Of a stretch of 64,000 nt of DNA, positions 45,518 to 56,352 are shown one piece after another (within the stretch, counting starts at the first letter, position 1; each line of letters begins with the position of its first letter). The position numbers and the translations under genes were made by a program. The notes below the pieces were generated by a model, which saw nothing but the letters and a program-made list of their open reading frames with translations, did no database searches and was not told where the DNA came from. The DNA is taken from positions 5,802 through 69,801 of the forward strand of contig NZ_KB900609.1 in assembly GCF_000379105.1 (NCBI RefSeq). The letters are read 5' to 3'. This stretch comes from Methylobacterium sp. WSM2598 (lineage in GTDB: Bacteria; Pseudomonadota; Alphaproteobacteria; Rhizobiales; Beijerinckiaceae).

Positions 45518-46378
45518 TCAGCCCTCCTGCCGGCGCCACGCCACCACGTCCTGGCGCTGGGTCCCGAGCTTCTCGATGCCGAGCGTCATCACGTCGCCGG
45601 GCTTCAGGAAGACCGGCTCCGGCTTGATGCCCATGCCGACGCCCGGGGGCGTGCCGGTGGTGATGATGTCGCCCGGCATCAGCGTGAGGAAGCGGCTGAC
45701 GTAGGAGACGATCTCCGCGCAGGGGAAGATCATCGTCCGGGTGTTGCCGGTCTGCATGCGCCGGCCGTTGAGATCGAGCCACATGTCGAGGCTCTGCGGG
45801 TCGCCGACCTCGTCCGCGGTGACGAGCCAGGGCCCGACCGGCCCGAACGTGTCGCAGCCCTTGCCCTTGTCCCAGGTACCGCCGCGCTCGATCTGGTACT
45901 CGCGCTCGCTGACGTCGTTCACCACGCAGTAGCCGGCGACGTAGTCGAGCGCCTCCGCCTGCTCGACGTAGGCGGCGCGGCGACCGATCACGATCCCGAG
46001 CTCGACCTCCCAGTCGCTCTTCACCGAGTCGCGCGGCAGCATCACCGGGTCGTTGGGACCGGAGAGCGAGCTGATCGCCTTGGTGAACACCACCGGCTCC
46101 TTGGGGATCGGCAGGTTCGATTCGGCCGCGTGGTCCGCGTAGTTCAGGCCGATGGCGATGAACTTGCCGACCCCGGCGAGCGGCACGCCGAGCCGCGGCG
46201 AGCCCTCGACGCGGGGCAGGCCGGCCGGGTCGAGCTTGGCGAGCGCCGCGAGGCCGGCGGGCGAGAGCGTGTCGGGACCGATCTCGGCGACGTGTCCCGA
46301 CAGGTCGCGCAGGCGGCCCTCCGCATCGAGGAGGCCGGGCTTCTCCTGGCCCGCGGGGCCGTAACGCAAGAGCTTCAT
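45518..46378 (-). CDS. FAH-family hydrolase (2,4-diketo-3-deoxy-sugar-acid hydrolase type)
   Basis: 286 residues of the fumarylacetoacetate-hydrolase fold with the signature start MKLLRYGPAGQEKPGLLD, then GLNYADHAAESN, DWEVELGIVIG (metal-binding Glu), VVNDVSEREYQ and ITTGTPPGVGMG. Members split 2,4-diketo-3-deoxy-L-fuconate or -rhamnonate to pyruvate plus lactate or glycolate; many are mis-annotated as ureidoglycolate lyase. First gene of the operon, divergent from the IclR regulator. Confidence 0.88.
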   Translation of the reverse strand: MKLLRYGPAGQEKPGLLDAEGRLRDLSGHVAEIGPDTLSPAGLAALAKLDPAGLPRVEGSPRLGVPLAGVGKFIAIGLNYADHAAESNLPIPKEPVVFTKAISSLSGPNDPVMLPRDSVKSDWEVELGIVIGRRAAYVEQAEALDYVAGYCVVNDVSEREYQIERGGTWDKGKGCDTFGPVGPWLVTADEVGDPQSLDMWLDLNGRRMQTGNTRTMIFPCAEIVSYVSRFLTLMPGDIITTGTPPGVGMGIKPEPVFLKPGDVMTLGIEKLGTQRQDVVAWRRQEG

Positions 46379-46501
46379 GGCGCGGTGATCCTGACTGGTG
46401 GCGCGGGAGCCCGCCCGGCGCCAGGAGGGGCTGGCGGAACCCGCCGGCCTGCGACATCACGGTCGCGATCTCCTCCCGATGCCCGGTGGCGGGCGGTACA
46501 A

Positions 46502-46520
46502 AATCCCATATATTGGGATT
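46502..46520. promoter_or_regulatory. Palindromic operator, probably for the adjacent IclR regulator
   Basis: AATCCCA-TATAT-TGGGATT is a perfect 7-5-7 inverted repeat in the divergent promoter region, 29 bases before the iclR start. A further half site TGGGATC follows at 46534-46540. The surrounding sequence is AT-rich compared with the window, as expected of a promoter. Binding by the IclR protein is inferred from position. Confidence 0.7.
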
Positions 46521-46548
46521 CAGTTTCTTTATGTGGGATCATACGCGG

Positions 46549-47379
46549 ATGACCGGGAAGGCGTCAACGCCGGGCCGCGGGCCGGCGCCGGGAAGTCAGA
46601 CGCTGCTTCGCGGCCTCGACGTCCTGGAGGCGGTGGCGGCGGGGGCCACGGATCTGGCGGCCCTGTCGGCGGCGCTCGGCACGACCCGCAGCACCACCCA
46701 TCGCCTCGCCGCGAGCCTGGTCGAGCGGCGCTACCTCAATTTCGTGCCGCGCGAGGGCTACAGCCTCGGGCCGAAGCTGCTGGAGCTCGGGTTCCGGGCG
46801 CAGCAATCGGTGGCGCTGACGCGGGTGGCGCGGCCCCATCTCGAGCGGCTCTCCGCCATCTGCGAGGACACGATCCATCTCGGCGTGCTCGACGGCAGCT
46901 TCGCGCTCTACCTCGACAAGATCCCCGGGCGGCGGCGGATCGAGATCAGTTCGCGGGTGGGCGAGCGCCAGCCGGTCTGGTCGACGGGGCTCGGCAAGGC
47001 GCTGATCCTCGACCTCGACGAGGCCGGCTGGCGCGGCTTCTTCGCGGTGGGGGAGGCGCGCGGGGCGCGGCGCGACCGCGACCTCGCGGCCTGGCTCGCC
47101 CGCATGCGCGCCTACGCGGCGGACGGGATCGCCTTCGACGAGGAGGAGAACGAGCCGGAGGTGCGCTGCGTCGCCGCCCCGATCCGCGCCGCGAGCGGGG
47201 CGATCGTGGCGGCGCTGAGCGTGTCGAGCACGATGCAGTACCTCGACGACGCGCGGGTGCCGCCGCTCGCCGCCGCCGTGCGGGAGGCGGCGGACGCGAT
47301 CAGCCGGGCGCTGGGCTGGGACGGCGGGCGGCCGCGGACGGGAGGACTGGACCGCGCGTCTTCTACGAAATCCGACTGA
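46549..47379 (+). CDS. IclR-family transcriptional regulator
   Basis: 276 residues from the ATG at 46549; an ATG six codons earlier and more distal starts are open but cross the operator. A winged HTH (TDLAALSAALGTTRSTTHRLAASLVERRYL, about 29-62) precedes the IclR effector domain (DTIHLGVLDGSFALYLDKIPG, then RVGERQPVWSTGLGKALI and ALSVSSTMQYL). It most likely controls the divergent FAH-SDR-MFS operon in response to a sugar acid. The stop codon lies within the dispersed repeat copy B. Confidence 0.88.
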   Translation: MTGKASTPGRGPAPGSQTLLRGLDVLEAVAAGATDLAALSAALGTTRSTTHRLAASLVERRYLNFVPREGYSLGPKLLELGFRAQQSVALTRVARPHLERLSAICEDTIHLGVLDGSFALYLDKIPGRRRIEISSRVGERQPVWSTGLGKALILDLDEAGWRGFFAVGEARGARRDRDLAAWLARMRAYAADGIAFDEEENEPEVRCVAAPIRAASGAIVAALSVSSTMQYLDDARVPPLAAAVREAADAISRALGWDGGRPRTGGLDRASSTKSD

Positions 47380-47484
47380 TTGCTTCGCCATCTCCCATTT
47401 CGGCAATGCGGATCTCGACGTCGCTCAGGCGCCGCGCGGGCTCGTGATCCGGGATCCGCTGCGATCAAGCGGCTCCCGGATCAC
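47369..47484. repeat. Dispersed intergenic repeat, full copy B
   Basis: A unit of about 116 bp: ATCCGACTGATTGCTTCGCC at the left, GCTCAGGCGCCGCGCGGGC in the middle, and a terminal palindrome (47444-47484) with arms GTGATCCGGGA and TCCCGGATCAC. It lies exactly between iclR and xthA and supplies the stop codons of both: TGA at 47377-47379 for iclR and TCA at 47481-47483 for xthA. The hairpin can act as a bidirectional terminator. Confidence 0.75.
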
Positions 47485-48290
47485 AGGTCGAGTTCCACGG
47501 TCACCGGCACGTGGTCGGACGGCCGCTCCCAGGCGCGCGCGTGCCGCGCCACCGTCACGGCCTTCACGCTGCCGGCCAGATCGGCCGTCACCCAGATGTG
47601 GTCGAGGCGCCGTCCCTTGTCGGCGGCGGCCCAGTCCGGGGAGCGGTAGCTCCACCACGTGTAGATCTTCTCCGGCTCCGGCCGCAGATGGCGCATCGTG
47701 TCGACCCATCCGGCCTCGCCCCGCAGCGTCTCCAGCCGCTCGGTCTCCACCGGCGTGTGGCTCACCACGTCGAGCAGCTGCCGGTGCGACCAGACGTCGT
47801 GTTCGAGGGGCGCCACGTTGAGGTCCCCGACCAGGATCGCCGGGCCGGTCGGGCGCTTCCCGCCCCAGGCCCGCAGCTCGTCCATGAAGGCGAGCTTGTG
47901 GGCGAACTTGTCGTTGAGCGCGGCGTCCGGCACGTCGCCGCCGGCCGGGACGTAGAAGTCGTGCAGCACGATCCCCGCCGCCTCGCCCGCCTCCGGCCCC
48001 AGCACCGCCGAGATGTGGCGCGCGTCCGGCCGGTCGCAGAAGCTCATCACCTCCTGCGACAGGAGCGGCAGCCGCGACAGGATCGCGACGCCGTTGTAGC
48101 CCTTCTGCCCGGCGAACACGACGTGCGGGTAGCCGAAGCCCTGCAGCTCCTTCAGCGGGAAGCGGTCGTTCGGGCACTTCGTTTCCTGCAGGCACAGCAC
48201 GTCGGGCCGCGCCTCGTCCAGGAAGCGCCGCACGAGGTCGATGCGCAGGCGCACCGAATTGATGTTCCAGGTCGAGACGGTGAGGCGCAC
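47481..48290 (-). CDS. xthA: Exodeoxyribonuclease III
   Basis: 269 residues, family length. Mg-binding N10 and E36 (LQETKCP), catalytic Asp/Asn in LVGDLNVAPLEHDVW, and the C-terminal RLDHIWVT and PSDHVPV motifs. AP endonuclease and 3'-5' exonuclease of base excision repair. It follows lolA by 24 bases. The last residues ELDL are followed by a stop formed by repeat copy B. Confidence 0.93.
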   Translation of the reverse strand: MRLTVSTWNINSVRLRIDLVRRFLDEARPDVLCLQETKCPNDRFPLKELQGFGYPHVVFAGQKGYNGVAILSRLPLLSQEVMSFCDRPDARHISAVLGPEAGEAAGIVLHDFYVPAGGDVPDAALNDKFAHKLAFMDELRAWGGKRPTGPAILVGDLNVAPLEHDVWSHRQLLDVVSHTPVETERLETLRGEAGWVDTMRHLRPEPEKIYTWWSYRSPDWAAADKGRRLDHIWVTADLAGSVKAVTVARHARAWERPSDHVPVTVELDL

Positions 48291-48314
48291 CGGATCAGCT
48301 CTTCGGGTGGGGGC

Positions 48315-49256
48315 TCAGCGCTGCTGCGTCTGCCGCATGCGCTGCTCCAGCTCCTTGTCCTCGGGCCGGCCGTAATTGATCACGAACATCATGCCGTCGA
48401 TCGGCCGGCCGCGCTGCAGGTTCGAGAGCAGCACGGTGGTCTGGTAGCCCTGCGGGTCGGTGATCCGCCACTGGCTCAGGCTCTTCATCGCCTCGTCGAA
48501 CACGAGGACGATGCGGGAGGTGCCGCCCAGCGTCGAGCGGTCCTCCAGGCTGATGCGCACGCCGCCGGGCTCCGTCGAGACATCCGTGACCGAGAGGTCG
48601 CGGGCGAGGTCGATCCTGTCCCGCAGCAGGAATTTCAGCGGCGTCTGCGAGATGAAGTAGAGGTCCTGGGTCGCGAGCTTGCGGTCGCGCACCGCCACCG
48701 AGGTGCCGTCCGCCACCACTTCGAGCGGCGAGGGCTGGTCGTAGTCGAAGCGCAGGCGGCCGGGCTTGGCGAGGTAGAGCTTGCCGCCGATCTTGCGGCC
48801 GTCCGCCGCGATCTGCACGAAGTTGCCGGTCAGCGTCGAGACGCTGTTGAAGTAGCCGTTGGCCCGCTCGACCACCGCGGCGGGGTTGCTGAGGTCGACG
48901 GCGGCCGGCGTGGTCACGGCGGCGACCTGCTGCGGCGGCGCGGCCGGGGCCGGCGCGGCCGCGGGGACCGCCACCGTCTCGCCGGCCTCGACGGGCGCCT
49001 TCGCGCCCCCGAGCGCCGTGGGGCGCCGCGGCGGCAGCGGCGCGCGCGACAGCGTCGGTGCGCCGCCCGCGGCACCTGGCGCGCCGCCCGGAGCGGCCTG
49101 GGCCGGATCGGGCTGCGCCTGCGGGCCCTGGTCACGCTTGGTCCCAAACAGGCTGTCGAGGAAGGACGTCACCTGCGCCTGGGCAGGCGCCGCGCCGGCG
49201 AGGCAGAGGAGCGCCGCGAGGAGGGCGAGCGGGCCGGAGCGGGGGCGGCCGGTCAT
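48315..49256 (-). CDS. lolA: LolA-like outer-membrane lipoprotein carrier, extended N-terminus
   Basis: 313 residues: a signal peptide (about 1-27), a Pro/Ala-rich low-complexity spacer of about 90 residues, and the LolA fold from about 125 (NGYFNSVSTLTGNFVQ, GKLYLAKPGRLRFDYDQPSP, TQDLYFISQTPLKFLLRD). It ferries lipoproteins across the periplasm. A typical LolA has about 200 residues, so the spacer is unusual. Encoded between ftsK and xthA, the common rhizobial order. Confidence 0.88.
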   Translation of the reverse strand: MTGRPRSGPLALLAALLCLAGAAPAQAQVTSFLDSLFGTKRDQGPQAQPDPAQAAPGGAPGAAGGAPTLSRAPLPPRRPTALGGAKAPVEAGETVAVPAAAPAPAAPPQQVAAVTTPAAVDLSNPAAVVERANGYFNSVSTLTGNFVQIAADGRKIGGKLYLAKPGRLRFDYDQPSPLEVVADGTSVAVRDRKLATQDLYFISQTPLKFLLRDRIDLARDLSVTDVSTEPGGVRISLEDRSTLGGTSRIVLVFDEAMKSLSQWRITDPQGYQTTVLLSNLQRGRPIDGMMFVINYGRPEDKELEQRMRQTQQR

Positions 49257-49383
49257 CGGCAGGTGTCTCCCTGAGGGCGGGGGGCGGCGCGCAGGCCGGT
49301 GGGGCGGCGCGGCCGAGGCCCCGCCGTTAGAGACGGACCCTGTGGCGAATATGGGACGCCGGGCCGCCGTTGCGGGTGGCGCC

Positions 49384-52300
49384 TCATGCCTCCTCCGCCT
49401 GAGCCTGGGCCTCGACCAGGATCTCGCGCTTGCCGGCGTGGTTGGCGGGGCCGACGATGCCCTCCTTCTCCATCCGCTCCATCAGCGAGGCCGCCCGGTT
49501 GTAGCCGATCTGCAGCCGACGCTGGATGTAGCTCGTCGACGCCTTCTTGTCCCGCAGCACCACCGCCACCGCCTGCTCGTAGAGGTCGGCCCCCGGATCG
49601 GCGAAGCTGCCCTGGTCGAACACCGCGGTCTCGGCCGCGGCGGCCTCGGCCGCCTCCTCCTCGTCCGCCGTGACGGCGTCGAGGTAGGCGGGGCGGCCCT
49701 GGCGCTTGAGGTGGGCGACCACCGCCTCGACCTCGTCGTCCGACACGAACGGGCCGTGCACCCGCGTCGTGCGCCCGCCCCCGGCCATGAACAGCATGTC
49801 GCCCTGGCCCAGCAGCTGCTCGGCCCCCATCTCGCCCAGGATCGTGCGCGAGTCGATCTTGCTCGTCACCTGGAAGCTGATCCGCGTCGGGAAGTTCGCC
49901 TTGATCGTCCCCGTGATCACGTCCACCGACGGGCGCTGCGTGGCCATGATCAGGTGGATCCCCGCCGCCCGCGCCATCTGGGCCAGCCGCTGGATCGCCC
50001 CCTCGATGTCCTTGCCGGCCACCATCATCAGGTCGGCCATCTCGTCCACGATCACCACGATGTAGGGAAGCGCCCCGAGGTCCATCACCTCGTCCTCGTA
50101 CACCGCCTCCCCGGTCTCCCGGTCGAAGCCGGTCTGCACCGTCCGGGTGATCACCTCGCCCCGCTCGCGCGCCTCCGCCACCCGCGCGTTGAACCCGTCG
50201 ATGTTGCGCACGCCCAGGCGCGCCATCTTCTTGTAGCGCTCCTCCATCTCGCGCACCGCCCATTTCAGGGCGATCACCGCCTTCTTGGGATCGGTCACCA
50301 CGGGCGAGAGCAGGTGGGGGATGCCGTCGTAGACGGAGAGTTCGAGCATCTTGGGATCGACCATGATCAGGCGGCACTCCTCGGGCTTCATGCGGTAGAG
50401 GAGGGAGAGGATCATGGTGTTGATGGCCACCGACTTGCCCGAGCCGGTGGTGCCGGCGACGAGCAGGTGGGGCATGCGGGCGAGGTCGGCGATGATCGCC
50501 TCGCCGCCGATGTTCTTGCCCAGGCAGAGGGCGAGCTTCTGCTTGGTCTCGGCGAAGGCGGGGCTGCTGAGGATCTCGCGCAGGTAGACGGTCTCGCGCT
50601 TGGCGTTGGGGAGCTCGATGCCGATGGCGTTGCGGCCCTGGACGACGGCGACGCGGGCGGAGATCGCCGACATCGAGCGGGCGATGTCGTCGGCGAGCGA
50701 GATCACCCGCGACGACTTGGTGCCCGGCGCCGGCTCCATCTCGTAGAGGGTGACGACGGGGCCGGGCCGCACGGCCAGGATCTCGCCGCGCACCCCGAAA
50801 TCGTGGATCACCTGCTGCAACTGCACGGCGTTGGCCTGGAGCACGTCCGCGTCGAGGCTGCTCCCGTCGGAGGCCCGCGCCTCGGCCAGGAGCGCCAGGG
50901 ACGGGAACTCGTAGGGCGCGTCCGGCTCGGCCGCGACGAGCCGCTTGGGCGGCGGCGGCAGCGGTACCAGGGCCAGGATGTCGTCCTCGTCCTCCGGATC
51001 CTCCGCGTCGAGGCCGAGATCCGAATCCAGGCCCTCGTTGCCGATCACCACGCTCGGCGCCTCGGCCGCGCACGGGCGTCCGGGCACGATCGGCTCCACC
51101 GGGCCGGCGGGGACGAGGGTGAGGGCGAGGGGCGCGAGGGGCGGCGCCTCCTCGGGCGCGGCCGCGACCGCGGCCGCCGGGTCGAACGCCGAGGCCGCCG
51201 GGGCGGGCGCCTCGGCCGCGGTCGCGGCCTCGGGCGTCGCTGCCTGGCTCTCGGCAGGGGGGAGGGCGACGGGCTCCGCGACCGCGGCGATCTGCGGCGC
51301 GGGCAGGATCTCGGCCGCGGCCGGCTCCTCCGCGGCCGGGACGATCGCGGGCGCCGGGACCGGCACGAGTGCGGCCGGCGCCGGAATCTCCGCCGCGGGC
51401 GCGGCCGGGGCCGGCGCGACGGCGGCCGGGACCGGCTCCGTCGGGGCTGGATCGGCGAGGTCCGGGGCGATCCCGGCGGCCGGCGCGGCCCCGGCCGGCT
51501 CCGGCGCGGGCGCCGCCAGAGGCTCCGCGACGGCGGCACTCGTCGCCTCGGGAGAGGCTTCGGTCGCCGCGAGGTCGGCGGCGTCCGGCTCCGGGCGGTT
51601 GTCCTGCACCTCCGCCACCCCGAGGGGCATGGACCAGTCGTGGCGCAGCAGCCCGTCCAGGGAATAGAGCGGCCGCCGCGGCAGCGCGCGCAGGTAGGAG
51701 ATGTCGAGGGGGAACGTGATTCGCCCGAGCGGTTCCGGGGCCGCCCCTTCGGCCTGGATCGGCTCCTCGGCCTGGATCGACTCCTCGGGCGGGGCCTGCT
51801 CCTCGGGCGGGGCTTGCTCCTCGGCCCGCGCGGGCTCGTGAGCGGGGGCGGTCTCCTCCTGCGCCGCCGTGACCGGAGCCGGCTCCTCGGCGGGCGCCCC
51901 GGTCGGGACGGCCGGCGGCGCGACGCAAGCCGGATCGGTCGCCGCGAGGGCGGCCGCCTCGGGCTCGGCGGGAGACTCGGGGGCGGGCCGCGCCTCCTCG
52001 GGCGCGGTCGCGGCTTCCGGTGCGGCCTCCGCCGGCGCGGCGGGCTCGGCGGCCAGCTCGTCCGGCGCGGAATCGCACGGCGCCGATTCGTCCGGCGTTA
52101 AGGCGGGCGGCGACGGGGGCGGGGTCTCGTCGGGGGCGTGGCGCAGCAGGTGGTCCGGCGTCCGGGTGAACTTCACCCCGGGCGGCAGGACGTAGGGCTG
52201 GCGCCAGCGCGGGACCGGCGGCACCGACGCGGCCTCGGCGGCGAGGCGCTCCGCCTCGGCGGCGGCCTCCGCGGCGGCGCGCGCCGCCTCGCGCGCGGCC

Positions 52301-53097
52301 GCGTCGCGCTCCTCGGCGGCGAGGCGCTCGGCCTCGCGCGCCCGCGCCTCCTCCTCGCGCTTGCGGCGGCGCGCCTGCAGCACGTGGTCGGGCGTGCGGG
52401 TGAAGCGCAGGACCGGCGCCTCGGCGGGCTGCTCGGATTGCGGGGCCGGGCTCGCGGGCCGCGCCTCCTCGCCGCGCCGCGCGGCCTCGGCCTGTCGGCG
52501 CACCCGCGTCAGCACGGTCCGGGCCGGACCGGCGGGCGGGATCGCGAGCCAGGCATCCTCCATGTCGGGGCCCGGCCCGGCGTGCCGCGGCAGGTCGACA
52601 GGCCGCGGCGGGGGGGCCGGCGGGGGCGGCGCGGCCATGACGGGGGGCGCCGGTGCCGGGACGAAGGCGGCCGGCGCGGGGAGATGGTCGAGGGGCGCCG
52701 CAGGACGCGGCGGGGGCGGGGCCTCGGCGACCTCCTGCCGCGGCGCGACGGCGGGCGGGGTCGCGACCGGCGGCGCCTCGGCCGGCGCGGGCGCCGCCGC
52801 GCGCACGAGGTCGGGCGACCACGAGGGCGGCGCTTGGCGCGGGGCGGGCTCCGTCATCCAGCTCGGCGTCGCGCGCGGGCTCAGCGCCGCGGGTTTGGGC
52901 GGCGGCGGCAGGGCGAGGCGCTGCGGCGCCGCCGGCACCAGGAGGCGCCGGGCGATCAGCGCCCTCAGGCGGATCAGGGTCTCGGCGACCGCCGCGAGCG
53001 AGAACCCGCGGCGGGCAACCGGAGCGGGCGCGCCGCGCATCGACTGCAGCGGGCGAGCGGATGGTTCGAGGTAGGGGGGCCGTCCCGAAGATCTCAT
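49384..53097 (-). CDS. ftsK: DNA translocase FtsK/SpoIIIE without membrane domain
   Basis: 1237 residues. The C-terminal third is a complete translocase: alpha domain ([14 protein letters not shown]), Walker A GTTGSGKS at 882-889, Walker [12 protein letters not shown] at about 1010-1020, and a gamma KOPS-reading domain ([23 protein letters not shown]). The first 750 residues are low-complexity Pro/Ala/Glu-rich and contain two copies of FTRTPDH (232-238 and 310-316) flanking a charged helix. The usual four N-terminal membrane helices are missing; only a short amphipathic stretch (38-56) is visible. The start is the first ATG; a longer frame-shifted ORF is a shadow. Confidence 0.88.
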   Translation of the reverse strand: MRSSGRPPYLEPSARPLQSMRGAPAPVARRGFSLAAVAETLIRLRALIARRLLVPAAPQRLALPPPPKPAALSPRATPSWMTEPAPRQAPPSWSPDLVRAAAPAPAEAPPVATPPAVAPRQEVAEAPPPPRPAAPLDHLPAPAAFVPAPAPPVMAAPPPPAPPPRPVDLPRHAGPGPDMEDAWLAIPPAGPARTVLTRVRRQAEAARRGEEARPASPAPQSEQPAEAPVLRFTRTPDHVLQARRRKREEEARAREAERLAAEERDAAAREAARAAAEAAAEAERLAAEAASVPPVPRWRQPYVLPPGVKFTRTPDHLLRHAPDETPPPSPPALTPDESAPCDSAPDELAAEPAAPAEAAPEAATAPEEARPAPESPAEPEAAALAATDPACVAPPAVPTGAPAEEPAPVTAAQEETAPAHEPARAEEQAPPEEQAPPEESIQAEEPIQAEGAAPEPLGRITFPLDISYLRALPRRPLYSLDGLLRHDWSMPLGVAEVQDNRPEPDAADLAATEASPEATSAAVAEPLAAPAPEPAGAAPAAGIAPDLADPAPTEPVPAAVAPAPAAPAAEIPAPAALVPVPAPAIVPAAEEPAAAEILPAPQIAAVAEPVALPPAESQAATPEAATAAEAPAPAASAFDPAAAVAAAPEEAPPLAPLALTLVPAGPVEPIVPGRPCAAEAPSVVIGNEGLDSDLGLDAEDPEDEDDILALVPLPPPPKRLVAAEPDAPYEFPSLALLAEARASDGSSLDADVLQANAVQLQQVIHDFGVRGEILAVRPGPVVTLYEMEPAPGTKSSRVISLADDIARSMSAISARVAVVQGRNAIGIELPNAKRETVYLREILSSPAFAETKQKLALCLGKNIGGEAIIADLARMPHLLVAGTTGSGKSVAINTMILSLLYRMKPEECRLIMVDPKMLELSVYDGIPHLLSPVVTDPKKAVIALKWAVREMEERYKKMARLGVRNIDGFNARVAEARERGEVITRTVQTGFDRETGEAVYEDEVMDLGALPYIVVIVDEMADLMMVAGKDIEGAIQRLAQMARAAGIHLIMATQRPSVDVITGTIKANFPTRISFQVTSKIDSRTILGEMGAEQLLGQGDMLFMAGGGRTTRVHGPFVSDDEVEAVVAHLKRQGRPAYLDAVTADEEEAAEAAAAETAVFDQGSFADPGADLYEQAVAVVLRDKKASTSYIQRRLQIGYNRAASLMERMEKEGIVGPANHAGKREILVEAQAQAEEA

Positions 53098-53349
53098 GAT
53101 GCTGGCTGGTTGGAGGCGGGCCGCGCCGCCCGCGGCCGCTGCTCTCCACCAGTTAGGCGGGGTATCGTTAACACCCGATTAGGCAGCCGGGCGGGACCTG
53201 TCCCGCGCCGCCTCCCACCATGACGCAGGGCGGGATCGCCGGTCCGGTCGTCCGACCCGTGCGCCGGTCCACGTTCATGATATGTTGTTGACGCCAGGGA
53301 AGATGAACGACTCGCGTGGCCGCGGGATCGCAGCGGGAAGGACGCATCG

Positions 53350-54186
53350 ATGCGCGCCGTGGCCGTGCTGTGGGGAGCGTTCTTCCTCATCAATTTCAAC
53401 GCCGCGATCACCGCCGCCTCGGTCGCCCTGATGAGCGCCATGTCGCTCGGCGTGCGGCTCGCCGGCACCGTGGCCTGGCAGCTGCCCCTCGTTCCGACCG
53501 CGCTCCTCGCGAGCGGCTTCTGTCTTGCGGCGGCGCGTCTTCCTCCGACGCCGCGCGAGGGGCGCGCCGCGAGCCGGGTCACGCTCGCGACCGACCGCGA
53601 ACGCGTCCTGTCCCTCGCGAGCGGCACGGGCCCGCTGCTCATGGCCTATGTCGCACGCAGCACAGGCACCTTCGCGTTCATCGGCCTCTATCCGACCTGG
53701 ATCCTCCGAGACGACCTGCCGGACCGGGGGCCGGCGGTGATCGGGGCGATGCTGTTCGTGGGCGAGGTCGGAGGCTTCGCGGGCGCGATGGTCTCCGGCT
53801 GGGTCGCCAAGCGCGTCGCGAGGCCGCTCGGCCTCTGCACCGGCGTCGTTCTCGCGACCGCGCTCATCGTCGCCTCCGTCCCCTTCGGCCAGGGCAATCT
53901 GCCCTTCCAGACGCTGGCCTACGCGGCCTACGCGTTCGGCCGGGACATGATCACGGCGCTGCTGCTCCAGGGGGCGATGGCCGTCGTGCCGGCGGCGGAG
54001 CGCGGCAGGCTCGGCGCGATCCTGAACGCCACCTTTCAGCTCGGCGGCGCGGTCGGCGCGCTCGCCGGCGCCGCCCTCTACGCCGCCGATCCCGGTTTCC
54101 TGGCCAACGCGGCCGCCTCCGCCGCCCTGTTCGTCGGGATGGGCGGCCTGCTCCGGCGCGCCGATGCGCGTCGTCCCGCGGCCTGA
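53350..54186 (+). CDS. MFS transporter, probably internally deleted
   Basis: 278 residues from an ATG. The second half is a normal MFS C-terminal domain of six helices (LMAYVARSTGTFAFIGLYPTWIL, then GAMLFVGEVGGFAGAMVSG and others). The N-terminal part holds only one helix resembling TM1 (LWGAFFLINFNAAITAASVAL) joined directly to one resembling TM6 (PLVPTALLASGFCLAAARLPP) before the central loop. About 120 residues corresponding to TM2-5 seem to be missing in frame. It is likely non-functional or specialised. Confidence 0.6.
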   Translation: MRAVAVLWGAFFLINFNAAITAASVALMSAMSLGVRLAGTVAWQLPLVPTALLASGFCLAAARLPPTPREGRAASRVTLATDRERVLSLASGTGPLLMAYVARSTGTFAFIGLYPTWILRDDLPDRGPAVIGAMLFVGEVGGFAGAMVSGWVAKRVARPLGLCTGVVLATALIVASVPFGQGNLPFQTLAYAAYAFGRDMITALLLQGAMAVVPAAERGRLGAILNATFQLGGAVGALAGAALYAADPGFLANAAASAALFVGMGGLLRRADARRPAA

Positions 54187-54261
54187 TCACGGGAGACGCT
54201 GGCACCGCGCCCGGTCTCGCCGCATTAACGAAGCGTCGTCATCGCCGGAGGTTCATCCTCG

Positions 54262-56301
<2,040 letters not shown>

Positions 56302-56312
56302 GGCGCGGTCTC

Positions 56313-56337
56313 CCGCGAGGGGCGCGGCCCCTCGCGG
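56313..56337. terminator. Hairpin between convergent nadE and dehydratase genes
   Basis: 10-bp perfect stem CCGCGAGGGG / CCCCTCGCGG, loop CGCGG, 11 bases after the nadE stop. No U run, so efficiency is uncertain. Confidence 0.5.
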
Positions 56338-56352
56338 CCTCTGCACCGCGGA

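Noticed and set aside
48859-52101. 1080-residue plus-strand frame opposite ftsK and lolA
   Set aside because: Antisense shadow with His/Arg/Gly-rich low complexity and no domain.
49253-53149. 1298-residue frame overlapping ftsK
   Set aside because: Out of phase with the translocase motifs; Arg/Gly/Ala-rich shadow in high-GC DNA.
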